The position numbers were made by a program, and so were the translations under genes. A stretch of DNA of 64,000 bases from assembly GCF_963678635.1 (NCBI RefSeq), contig NC_087063.1, positions 57,046,759-57,110,758 of the forward strand, given 5' to 3'. Positions 54,134 through 64,000 of this stretch are shown here, piece after piece; position 1 is the stretch's first letter; every line of letters starts with the position of its first letter. Source of the DNA: Symsagittifera roscoffensis (taxonomy: Eukaryota; Xenacoelomorpha; Acoela; Convolutidae). The notes under the pieces were generated by a model that made no database searches, had not been told where the DNA came from, and saw nothing but the letters and a program-made list of their open reading frames with translations.

Positions 54134-54940
54134 TCATTTCTTGAGGCGTAAAAAGCTCCATCGGGACTGCCCACGAGGAACACTCCTTGCAGTTATCACT
54201 TTTTCCACGGCTGTTGTCAATGCCACCCGTTCCGATCGCTCCTTGTAGTCCCGCCTCAAGCGTTCAATTTCTTCACCCTGCTTTTTGTTGCAGTCTTCAA
54301 ACAATTTCTTCCACATGTCTTTGTCGTCCTCCGTAATGAGCATGGTCTTAGTCACTTCATCCAGCTCCTTCCTGGTCCTTTCCAGCTCATCTTTCATCCC
54401 ATCTAGATCTTGCATGGTTTTGTTCGTTTGAACCCCTTGTTCATCTCTTGCCCTCTTTGGTGGCACAGCTATTCTCAGTGGTGAACTAGAAGAGGCAGCC
54501 TCGCGGTTCATCTCTTGATGAATTCTCCTCAGCCCAGGCTTGGGCTCGGAGGGCAAAGGCATCTCACCTGGTTGGTAAGTCCTAGAACTTCCCAATCCAG
54601 GCTCGTTCGCCAAGTCACTCCCTGAGAGAGCCCCGTTTCTCCACCTCATCACTCTCATGTTCGGGCGGTCTAGTACTCCCCTTTCTCCGCATCCTGCCAT
54701 CAATAGGACTTCCGTGGGGCGGTCCCCACGGTTGTCATGCCCCAAGATGTTTATCAGGGCGGTCAGCAACATGACTACCTCTGGGTCCTCCAGAGCGAAG
54801 TCTCGATCCATTAGCCGACGATAGATCGCATCTACCATCTCTCCTACATATGCCTCTGCCAGGTCCATCAATTCATCCAAGTTGAAGTTATCCATTCTCT
54901 TTTCAGGTTTGATTCGATTTGATTCAACGATTTGACTCAA
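54134..54940 (-). pseudogene. ORF2 N-terminal region of C (268 aa)
   Basis: Starts MSQIVESNRIKPEKRMDNF, parallel to the two possible Met in A. Conserved points with A are AIYRRLMDRDF (A: ELYRRLRDLDY), TEVLLMAGCGERG (A: TEAVLMVGYTTEG), DLANEPGL and GEMPLPSEP. A coiled coil of about 80 residues follows (DGMKDELERTRKELDE). The frame stops at 54134. The SGNH part follows in other frames after about 280 bp. Confidence 0.8.
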
Positions 54941-55272
54941 GTGAGTAATGAAATGATCAATCAGGATCTAGAAAAGAGGTCACGAATATCACATTTGTCC
55001 GTTTCACCTTAGCTTCTCGTTAAAATTTATTTAAAACAGTCAGATAAAAAAGATTTTCATCCTAAATTTTATTAAAATCAATCAGTCTCAAAATTTTTGG
55101 AACTCGACCTAAGATTGGACAGTCCAAACTTTGGATCTATTCCTAAGATCGTTATTCAGTTGTTCGTGGTCACTAACTCTTTCTTACCCAGGACCTTAAT
55201 AACATAACACATAACATAACCTAACACACATTACCTACTTTAGTCTGACACCCTCTTGCATGTCACCTTATC
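54941..55272 (-). other. Gap between gag-pol and ORF2 in C, with likely splice acceptor
   Basis: 332 bp, AT-rich. The minus strand reads GACCTCTTTTCTAG followed by ATCCTGATTG, with the AG at 54969-54968. This is a third instance of a pyrimidine-rich acceptor about 30 bp before ORF2. Also a short ACATAAC repeat near 55200. Confidence 0.55.
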
Positions 55273-56660
55273 TCAGCCTATACTTAAGTAATATTTCTTA
55301 TGTAAAAATACTTGTATATTAGTATCAGAGATTACGTGTATGAGCGCGTACAGTTCTCGAGGATGCAGTCGTCCTCTGTTCGGGTCGTACACTGGAAGCG
55401 AAAGCTCCTTCACATCCCTTTCCACGAGGAATTCTCTCAATCTCATCAAGGACAAGACTAGGTTTTCCGGGTCCACGTGCCGCTTCTCCGTCGCCCGTGT
55501 CACTAAGAAGCATAGGTATTTTCCCGGTTTCTGTGACGCCGCCGGATGCAAGGCTGCTACGCCCCCTATTCCTGGTCTTTGCTTCCAAGGGAGTTCTATG
55601 TTTTTATATTCTCTCTTAAAATCTGCTGCTAACGCTGTTTTAAAAATCATGTCTGCTGTGATTGCTATCGCATATGTTCTATCCGTGAGTATGAAATCGC
55701 TGTCTGTTAGTATTATGCTACCTGTATATTTATTTGGTAAGTTAAAATATGAGTCAACTACCCTCCCCATGTCAGGTTTATTTGGTTCTCCGCATGTTTC
55801 TGCTTCTAAATCCCCTGTCTCTCCTGCTATTCTTAATTTTTTTATTACTAAATTTTCAGTGTGGGTAAGTCCTACCCCCACTTTCCGGACAAAAATATCC
55901 ATCGACGTCCCCGTCGATCGCATACCGGGTATCAAGTCAAGATTGGAAGCCGGAATGAGTAGTCGCCCCTCCTGGGCAGCCCAGGAAGGATCTTCTCGTT
56001 CAATTTTCATGTATTTCATGCTTTCACGATCTATATCTTGAGTCGTGACACTGGTCTCCTCTGGGTCCGACGTCATTTCGTTCAGCCATTCCAAGACACG
56101 CAGATTCGTCAAGTCTTGTTCAAATGACTGCTGTTGCTCGTCGTCGAATTGTACCTCGGGTTTCGACCGGTCATCGACCCACTCATCGTCGTGATCATCG
56201 ACTATGTCAATGTCCTGTGACACAGTTATTTCTTCTAGACCCACTACTTCTTCCCCTATCTTCTTCAAGTCTATCCTGTCCACTACAAAATCTTCGCCGT
56301 AAGGGTTATATTTCTTCTTGGATCTTGTCCTGTCATTATGACGAGTCTGTATCGTGAACGGAAGATCCGGTTCCAATTTCTTGGGAACCTCCCTTTGTTC
56401 AGGGTCTTGCCAGTCCTCTTCTGCGTAGGGTAAAGTTTCATCGTCTGCTTCAATCACCTCATTTGGGTCCAGGTCCTGTGGTGTACTTGTTCCTTCCTCT
56501 ATGACTTCATTTCCATCGTTCTTTTCCCTGGTGCCCCTCTCATTGACCTCAAAAGCAGGGACCATCATTAGATAATCCCCTTCTTCCATGTGTGCAGGTA
56601 TATACCAGTCTTGTGTGGCTTAATTTTTTTCGTAATGAGCGGCTCGGCCAGTACTCAGTC
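55273..56660 (-). pseudogene. Pol C-terminal extension and macro-like domain in C
   Basis: 438-aa frame (to 56589), the best-preserved part of C. The acidic linker has the YNPYGEDFVVD motif shared with A/B (YNRYGDDFLID). Then come STGTSMDIFVRKVGVGLTHTEN and the macro-like domain: TDRTYAIAITADM, ADFKREY, GIGGVAALHP, GKYLCFLVTR, helix, SLPVYDPNRGRL, QVFLHKKYYLS. That the domain remains intact in a divergent copy supports a real function. The native frame continues upstream to the integrase C-terminus through a stop near 56620. Confidence 0.8.
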
Positions 56661-58951
56661 TATAAAAGCGTCCCTCCTGGTGCACTCTCGTAATCATGAA
56701 GGGTCCCCTCCATTTTTAGAAGCTTTTTCGTTCCTTTCGGTGGTATGACGTTCTGAAATACCCACACGTAGTCCCCTACCGAATAAGCTTTTGCACCAGC
56801 TGCTTTCTTGTCAAATTTTTTCCTCTGCCTTGCCTGTGCCTGCTGAGTATTTTGTCTACATAAGTCGTTCAACTCTTGCTGACGTCTAATTACATCCCTT
56901 ACATAGACCTGTGGTGACGTCTTCTTCCCCCTCATACTCTGGGTAGAAGAAAGTCAAGGGCAAAGACTTCTCGTGCCCGGCCAGCATCATATGTGGACTA
57001 ACTCCGGTGGTGGAATGTTGTGTGCTATTGTAAGCTCCCATCACCTGTGGAAGATATCTGTCCCAATCGGTCATGTACCAGGAACAATATACCCTCAGCA
57101 TCGACACTAACGTTCGATTCTGCCTTTCCAAGCGGTCATTTCTCTGCGCTCTTAGAAGATCCGAGAGTCTGTATCTCGCCTTCAAGTACGTCTTCATGAC
57201 CCTCATATGTGGAGTAACTCCGGTGGTGGAATGTTGTGTGCTATTGTAAGCTCCCATCACCTGTGAAAGATATCTGTCCCAATCGGTCATGTACCTGGAA
57301 CAATATACCCTCAGCATCGACACTAACGTTCGATTCTGCCTTTCCACTAAGCCATTTGTCTGGGGATGGTATGTCGTGGAGTGAGCTTGAGCAACCTGTG
57401 AGCGTCTCATTAGATCTTTCGTGAGCTTTCCTACAAAAGCTGTTCCATTATCCGATTGAAACGTCATCGGACAACCGTGTCTCGCTATCCACGTATTGAT
57501 CAGGTGACCGCACGTCTCTTCCGCCGAGGCAGTTATGCAGGGCACGGCCTCTGCAAACTTCGTGAAGTGATCTATCATGACCAAGACTTGATTATAACCA
57601 CTGTCTGTCATGCATATCTTTTGATGATCTATCTGCACCACCTCGTTGAAATCAGACGACTCGATCGATTGTAAGGAAAATTGCAATTTCCTTGGATCCT
57701 TGACCTGTTGGCTCTTAGAAGATCCGAGAGTCTGTATCTCGCCTTCAAGTAAGTCTTCATGACCCTCATATGTGGAGTAACTCCAGTGGTGGAACGTTGT
57801 GTGCTATTGTAAGCTCCCATCACCTGTGGAAGATATCTGTCCCACGCGGTCATGTACCTGGAACAATATAGCCTCAGCATCGACACTAACGTTCGATTCT
57901 GCCTTTCTACTAAGCCATTTGTCAGGGGATGGTATGTCGTGGAGTGAGCTTGAGCAACCTGTGAGCGTCTCATTAGCCCTTTCGTGAGCTCTCCTACGAA
58001 AGCTGTTCCATTATTCGATTGAAACGTCATCGGACAACCGTGTCTCGCTATCCACATATTGATCAGGTAGTCGCACGTCTCTTCCGCCGAGGCAGTTATG
58101 CAGGGCACGGCCTCTGCATACTTCGTGAAGTGATCTATCATGACCAAGACTTGATTATAACCACTGTCTGCCTTGCATATCTTTTGGTGATCTATCTGCA
58201 CCACCTCGTTGAATTCAGACGACTCGATCGATTGTGAGGGAAATCGCAATTTCCTTGGATCCTTGACCTGTTGGCATGACAGGCATGCTGTTACCCACTT
58301 TTTGCAAGCCTTTTTCATTCCAGGCCACTCAAAGTGCTTCAGGATCCTCTGATACACTTTGTCGATCCCCTCATGCGATCTGAATAAGAGTTCTGTCTGA
58401 TAGAGTTGTGGCAACACTATCGCGTTATACTTGTATAGGACTTCGTCTTCATCTCTTCTCTTGCAAGCCACAATCCCGTCCTTGTTCAAGTATAACCTTC
58501 CCTCTTTCTGCATCAAATACTGTCTCAGGATACGGTAACTGTCTTCCTTGAGGTCCTTTTTATCCGGTGAACCATTTTCGATCCACTTTTTCAGGTTGCT
58601 TGTCATGCGGTCAATTCTCTGCGCTCTTAGAAGATCCGAGAGTCTGTATCTCGCCTTCAAATACGTCTTCATGACCCTCATCTGACTATTCAGCTTATTG
58701 GGCCGATGCGTATCCTCTTCCATCTTAACGCACCAACTCTTTACCAATGGCTGTGTTTCCTGTTTGAATGGCTGAAGATCAGTCCTGGCTACCTCTTTTT
58801 GCGGCAACAGACTCATCGAACGTTTCGATACCGCTATTGTCTCCAGATCATCCGCTGCGTTATCAAAGACTCTTTCACCTGGTATGAGGTACCCATCACT
58901 ATCAGGGTCCTGGTATACCTCTCTATCCAGATCCCTTGCTCGAGTTTCCAC
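56660..58951 (-). pseudogene. Integrase region of C, internally triplicated
   Basis: Frames at 57629-58951, 56886-57686 and 56660-56935. The native part has the linker block ARYRLSDLLRAQRIDRMTSN (near 58640), CLSCQQ of the zinc domain, VQIDHQK, a changed catalytic site FQSNNG (Asp to Asn) and VERQNRTL. The His pair is damaged (LFRSHEGIDKV lacks the DQMGHQ stretch). A second copy (57207-57686) has VQIDHQK, FQSDNG and VERQNRTL, all canonical. A third, short copy is at 56988-57150. Each added copy is joined at its 5' side to an extra RVMKTYLKARYRLSDLLRA segment. Confidence 0.8.
56988..58681 (-). repeat. Tandem partial duplications within the C integrase
   Basis: On the plus strand CATATGTGGA recurs at 56988, 57204 and 57767. 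GCTCTTAGAAGATCCGAGAG recurs at 57148, 57711 and 58622. This gives units of about 216 and 563 bp plus the native copy. The copies differ by several substitutions, so the event is old or joined different templates. Confidence 0.88.
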
Positions 58952-58959
58952 TAGTAGTG

Positions 58960-60431
58960 CTAATTCTGACAGTTCCGATCCTGAGCTCGAGTTTCTGTCT
59001 GAGTAGGTGTCAATTCCTGAGTTTCGGGGTTGTCATCTGTTGGAGAGTCTGCGACGGAGTCTGCACCATCTCCTGGGTCAGTTCTGTGCTTTCTTCTCAT
59101 CCATCTGAACTCCCCGGACAAAACCTTGTTCTCCAGGTCCTGCTTCCCATCAGCAACTTCCTCATCTACATCAGACTCCCCGGACAAATTTCCTTGTCCC
59201 GGGTGTTGATCTTGAACTCGCTGGCTCTTCTCATCGTTCGTCTCCCCGGACAATCTTGCACCAGGTTTCGTTCAACTTTTTCACCATCTTTATCATGGTC
59301 CATAAAGGCAACGGTTTTCCTTCGCGCATTGCTCCCCTGTTCTTTCCATCCGTAGGAAGTACTGGTTAAAACCTCGAATGGTATTAGTTGCTGAACTATT
59401 GCCCTACAATCCCTCTCGTTATCTTCATGTTGTCGTTTGGACGGCGTGATCTTCACCTTCTCCCTGACTGTCAGTGATGCCACTGCTGCTGCCCACTCGG
59501 GATCATCTCTGGTCACTTCTCTCTCTAACAATCCACCCAGCATCCGCATCACTTGCGGTGTGACCTGCACCGTTTTATCCAATAATGAGAGGCTGTTAAA
59601 GTTCATGTGAGAGAGTTCCTGCTGGACCAGGTTTGAGCGCAGCAACAGATCCAAGGGCGCCGGGTCCTTCTTGGATAGGATCTTTATCTCGGCTGCTTTC
59701 TCCACAGGTAACTCAGGATGTCCTGGAGTTGGATGTCCAGACTTGTCCAACCATCTCGTCAAGGGAAGTGTTTCATAGGTTTCATTGTCCAGAAACGAGA
59801 ATCCGTCCCTTATTTCCACCTGATTGGCTTGCTTCTGTTCCAGTCTTTCATAGAACTCGGTTTTCTTGCTGAGGTTGTCAGCGTTCTGGTGTTTGTCACG
59901 CATCCTGTGCTCAGTTATCATGTGGTAGCCATCTAATCTTACTATCCAACTTCCTATATAACTCTGATCCATCGAGTATTTCTTTAACCAGGATAACGCC
60001 CTGTTGTCAACGCGTAACTTAAAGAGAGCGCTCCCCAAGTATGCGCGGTTTTTTGCCACGAATGTGATTACTGCAAACATTTCTGCTTTTGGTGCACCAT
60101 ATTTCACCTCAGTGTCACTTAACACCTTACTGCCATATGCAATGGGACGGAGAACGGTTCTCCCATTCCATTCCTGCTCCTGATGCATTATTCTCGAGAT
60201 GGCTACTACTGATGCGTCTGTGTCAAGAACATTCTTGCCCTTTTCAGTAGGCATGCCTAGCACTGACGCTTCGCACAGTTCCCGCTTTATGTTCTCAAAA
60301 ACCGTTTGAGCTTCATCGCTCCATTCAAACTTTTTCCCTTTGTTGCACATCAACTTCTGCATCGAATACACCTTGTCTGCATATCCTTTTATGAACTCAC
60401 GGTAGTAGTTGGCAAACCCTAGGAAGCTCAT
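58960..60431 (-). pseudogene. RNase H and RNase H-integrase linker in C
   Basis: 421-aa frame from 60431 with FLGFANYYREF, then RNase H residues DTDASVV, KAEMFAV, RVDNRALS and NADNLSK, followed by the LTRWLDKSG linker. A 97-aa frame (58960-59253) continues it. Three copies of the purine motif TCCGGGGAG (near 59110, 59180 and 59245) encode LSGE in this linker. Confidence 0.82.
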
Positions 60432-60446
60432 GAGATGTGTGTACGT

Positions 60447-60956
60447 TCATGGAACCTTCCATGTCAACACAGCTTCTACTGTTTCCGGGTCCGGCCTCAC
60501 ACCATGCCTGTCCACCATTCTTCCCAGGTACTTGATTGAATTCCTATGGATTTCACATTTCGATGGTTTGCAATTCAACCCTGCTCTTTTCATGCATCCA
60601 AAGACCTCATCGAGCCAATCAATGTGGTCTTCCAGGGTCGGTGTTGCTAGGACTACGTCATCCACGTAACACATCACAAGATTCCCGTACTTCTTTGTCA
60701 CACTGGTCAAAGCCTGAGCCATCAGTCTTTGAAAAGTGGCCGTTGCGTTGCAAAAGCCAAAGGGCATCCTCTTCCACTGGTACAACCCCAACTCACACGC
60801 GAATCCGGTCTTTTCTCTATCCTTCTTCCGCAGAGGGACCTGCGAGAAGGCAGAACCCAAGTCCAATGTGGTGAAGAACTTGGCATCACCAAGTTTAGAG
60901 AGGCTCTCGTCTATTCGCGGTATCGGGTACGCATCTTTTATCGTTACCGAGTTCAA
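60447..60956 (-). pseudogene. RT core in C
   Basis: 169 codons with TTLDLGSAFSQVPL, QWKRMPFGFCNATATFQRL and the active site CYVDDVV (near 60660), and YLGRMVD. Frameshifts lie on both sides (near 60980 and 60440). The first third of RT lies in other frames at about 60960-61340. Confidence 0.88.
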
Positions 60957-61639
60957 GTTGCGAAAGTCGCAACAAAACCTAAGATGCCCCTTTCTTTTTC
61001 GCCATTACTACCCTGCAAGCCCATGGCGACTTCGAGGGCTCTATCATGTCGTATTCCAGCAACATTTTTTTCCGCTCGGCACGCTTCCGATTTATGTGGC
61101 GTCATTCGTCTTGCGCTGTCCCTTGCTCAAGTTCAATTTCGTGTTCGACGAAATTACAGCAACCGATATCGCCTTATGTCTTGAAAACACATCCGCGTTC
61201 CGATTTAAAACCTTCCGTTGTAGCTCGAAATCTCCCTCGCTTTTTTTCCCTTTTAAGTGTTCTATCTCTGGCAAAACCGGTTTGTCAGACTCTAGTTCAT
61301 ATGACGAGGAGCGTTCCGGAAAATTCGAGCAGCTCGACAAGCCGTCGTCCGTGTCGGACAGGAAAACAATTTATGAATAGATTTTAATTCAATAATGTTA
61401 ATTAAAATTTTGTCTTTATTGGCATGATAAGGACAGTCTTTCACATTATATTTCTTCAAGTTTTGTGTCTCTTCATAGTTGGTCCTCATCGGCAAAGCGT
61501 AACCAAGCTTCTTTCCACGCTGGATTGAAACCGTGGTGTCCAGTGTGTTCAATAACACACTGACACACAGTCCGTTTCGCGTTACCGAGAAGCTACGGCC
61601 TAAAATCACTGAGCTTTGACTATTTGGGTTCGGTACCAA
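60957..61639 (-). pseudogene. Protease-RT junction and RT N-terminus in C
   Basis: Frames 61292-61639 and 61092-61340. They contain PNPNSQSSVILGRSFSVT and KKLGYALPMRTNYEETQNL, which run in one frame into the RT linker without the TAA of A. Then PVLPEIEHLKGK. The frame is broken near 61375 and again near 61100. Confidence 0.75.
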
Positions 61640-61736
61640 ACAAACCTGTTTACTTTACTATCACTTAACGAATTTAAATTTCTCATTCTAAAATTTGCTA
61701 CTATTGCTTGACCCAGCTGTAGTTTTACTTTTCTGT

Positions 61737-62469
61737 CTAAAAAATTGGTACCTTGTTTTCGTCTGTTATTATTCTATTAATTGGTTTCTTAACATACTTC
61801 CGATCCGGGTTCCTAGTCCTTATTAGACCGTTGTTCAAGTCGATCATCACGTCATAATTCCTGACGAAATCTCTGCCCAAGATGAATTGGTCGGCGTCGT
61901 CCAAATTCTCTACCACCAGGAAGCTCATCCAAAGATCCCGTCCTCCCATGTGGAGAACCGTTATTGGTGTTCTTCCGGCTACGTAATGTTCTCCTCGATT
62001 GGCTGCAGCCAGTCTGAGAATCGTCGGAATTAGATCTTCCCTCGTGAAGCCCATTCTTTCCCAAGTCTTTATCGGTATCACACTCACTACCGCTCCAGTG
62101 TCCAGAAACCTGTGACTCCGATTTTCTTTCCGTTGGTGTCGAGCAGATGTGCAGTCACAACTGCTTCGTACCCAATGTGTACTGCGTCTTGCTCCATCAT
62201 GGCGTCAAGGCCTATCCTGCGGACTATGAGTTCTTCTTCACCCAGATATATCTGCCCTATTTGGTCACAGTCTGTTGTCACATAAGTCCTAGTGTAGAAC
62301 TGATTCCATCTACGTTCAGCCTCACCTGATACGGTCCATAGACTTCCACGTAGAGCCCATGAAGCTTCTTTGTGCGAAGGCCAACCGTTGTTAGTAGTGC
62401 TCGCACCGCTCTCGATTCAGTGCGTGGCTCCACCTGCCTCAGATAATCTGCATATGTATCCAAATGCAT
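61737..62469 (-). pseudogene. Aspartic protease region of C
   Basis: Frames 62278-62469, 62087-62281 and 61737-62087. The active site should lie at their boundary (FWTLERWS in shifted frame near 62095, then MSVIPIKTWERMGF). So the DTG triplet is disrupted by a frameshift here. FILGRDFVRNYDV follows near 61870. Confidence 0.75.
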
Positions 62470-64000
62470 CGAAGTGAACTCTGACGGTTCGCTCAGAGTT
62501 CTGATTACCTGATGTCCCGCTAACGAGATTATTGACTAAATTTTGCTTCCTTGTGGCACCATACCGAACCTCTGCTCGGAGATCACATTAAGTTTCATGA
62601 TCAAACTACTTAGTACCTTTGTCTCTTTGACTTCTGTTGCCTCGAAGGTATTCAGTTTCTCCTGTAGTTTCTCATTTTCCAGTTCGAGTTTCACTTTTTG
62701 TTCGATCTCTTATGTCACCAGTTCCTGCTGCACTCTATTTAGAGCATCCCTCGCGGCTGCCCTATAATCAATCTTGAAGTCATCGGCCGCAGTCACTGGT
62801 TCCGGTTCGCATGTCTCTCCAGTTACCGCTCGCATTTTCTTCGTCGGCAGCTCTTGCGGTTTGTCTTTTCTGCGCGCCTCCGCTTCACTCAATAGGCGAG
62901 CCTTGCTGGCTTTCACTCCTGATAAAGCTCCCTCATGCTTTGGATGCTTGATGTCTGCTACAGCATCCCAGAATTGCGGACAATCTGATTTAAAATGATC
63001 TTTCAAGTTACAAAAGAAACACCTCGGGCCGAATTTTGCAATTACTCCTCTCATGAAATCTTCATGATCGACTTCTGACGCATCTTCGTCCTCGAGGCTA
63101 AAGCATATTGCTTTCATGCCCTGTTTATAAGTTGGGCATGCTAACACATGATGGTCCGTTGAACTGCAATCGGCACAAGAGCGTCTCTTGTCCATATCAT
63201 CCCTCGGTTTGTACCAATTGCTCCCTTGGTTTGCTGGTCCATTGTTAAAATTGCCATAACTGTTCTTGTAATATCCAGATCTCGATGGAGGTTTCAGTAA
63301 AATATATTCTTTTGACTTGAGCCTCAACTCCTCTGGTGTTGGCGCATTGGTTGATAGTGGTGTGTAATGTGTTGCTTACATTGTACGAAGTTCATCAATC
63401 TTCACACCATCGATGAACTTTGAGGCTACCGCCAGGTTCATCCTCCTGTTCGACTCGTCCGGTTGGCTACGCCTTCTAAGCATCTCCAAATCGTCTAGAA
63501 ACTTGTCTATCGTCTCATCTTCTCGTTGCCTCCTTTTCTCAAAGCGCATCATTGCTTGGTGTCCCTGCACCCTTGAGCCAAAACGATTTAACAAGATTTC
63601 AAGATTTTCTCAGCAGTATCCCACTGATATTGCTTTTTGGCCATCACACAGTTTAGGGCTGTCCCTTCAAAAAAACTGGTGAGCTCATAGCTTTCTGATA
63701 GGTCTTCTTCCTCAAAATGCTGTTTCATAACCTCTATCCAGGTGTCAATGCAGCCGTCAGATTCGTCTTTATAGCATCTTGGTTTCTTAAAGACTCTTCT
63801 AGACTTTTCGCTGCGTTCATTAGTTCTGGATAACCTCGTCAGGAATGTCTCCAACGACCTGTTTAGGGGTTCAAAGGCTGAGGCCATTGCCGCAGCATCT
63901 CTTGAGTGCCCCGCCTGAGGAACATCGCCCCCTGTTAAGTGATCTGTATTCGGTGCATCCCTACAATCCGAATCGCTGTGAATGTTTCCCCCTTGGCCCA
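62470..64000 (-). pseudogene. Gag of C (capsid-like region and zinc knuckles), open to the window edge
   Basis: Frames 62710-63327, 63376-63594 and 63588-63887, with Gag homology continuing to the right edge. Blocks: KDESDGCIDTWIEVMKQHF, RFEKRRQREDETIDKFLDDL, then two CCHC knuckles CADCSSTDHHVLAC (near 63160) and CFFCNLKDHFKSDC (near 63010), and a coiled coil in the linker (about 62560-62780). Breaks are a frameshift near 63595, a stop near 63376 and a TAA near 62710. The Gag start is outside the window. Confidence 0.82.

Larger units (their letters stand above)
51547..64000 (-). mobile_element. Element C: oldest outer giant gypsy-like element, right part
   Basis: Minus-strand element whose 3' LTR is split by B (7100-7108 and 51547-52454). 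It holds 3' untranslated sequence, a shrunken ORF2, the gap with a splice acceptor, and Gag-Pol, running off the right edge before the Gag start. Proteins are clearly diverged from A/B (for example in RNase H and integrase), and stops and frameshifts are frequent. Left flank TTTT; the right flank is outside the window. Confidence 0.88.

Overview
The window is made almost entirely of giant Ty3/gypsy-like LTR retrotransposons from an animal genome. I recognise no host gene with confidence. The likely 3' splice sites ahead of the second ORF (TTTTCAG, TTTCAG, TTTTCTAG) fit a nematode-like consensus, but assigning the organism is inference.

Layout. Three related elements are nested. Element C (minus strand) runs off the right edge. 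Its 3' LTR is split at 7108/51547 by element B (plus strand, 7109-51546). B's 5' leader is split at 9152/31849 by element A (minus strand, 9153-31848). Both nested insertions have perfect 4-bp target duplications (ATTC for B, TAAT for A), and the homologous leader inside A shows the empty A site. A is about 22.7 kb; B without A is about 21.7 kb. Left of the nest are a solo LTR (F, 6214-7094), about 365 bp of unassigned sequence, a 5'-truncated plus-strand element end (E, 3509-5848), and a divergent minus-strand fragment (D, 1-3508) joined head-to-head to E.

Each element had the order LTR, primer-binding-like site, long leader with tandem repeats, Gag-Pro-Pol in one frame (about 2,900 aa), an intergenic gap with a likely splice acceptor, a second giant ORF (about 2,970 aa in A), polypurine tract, LTR. 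Gag-Pol holds a coiled-coil N-terminus, two CCHC knuckles, a DTG protease, RT with YVDD, RNase H, an acidic linker, integrase, and a C-terminal domain that looks like a degenerate macro (ADP-ribose-binding) fold. The second polyprotein, here ORF2, holds a coiled coil, an SGNH/GDSL-hydrolase domain with all catalytic blocks, a second divergent SGNH-like domain (AGMNDHL), a charged region with a basic cluster, and Cys/His clusters. It has no evident envelope-like signal peptide or membrane anchor.

All copies carry frameshifts, stops or deletions. A is youngest: its LTRs differ at about 11 of 903 positions by eye and it has few breaks, though its integrase is deleted. B is older, and C is older still, with a rearranged integrase and a collapsed ORF2. 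The most interesting content is the combination of a macro-like Pol tail and an SGNH-bearing second polyprotein in a 22-kb LTR element, together with leader and LTR structures conserved between copies.
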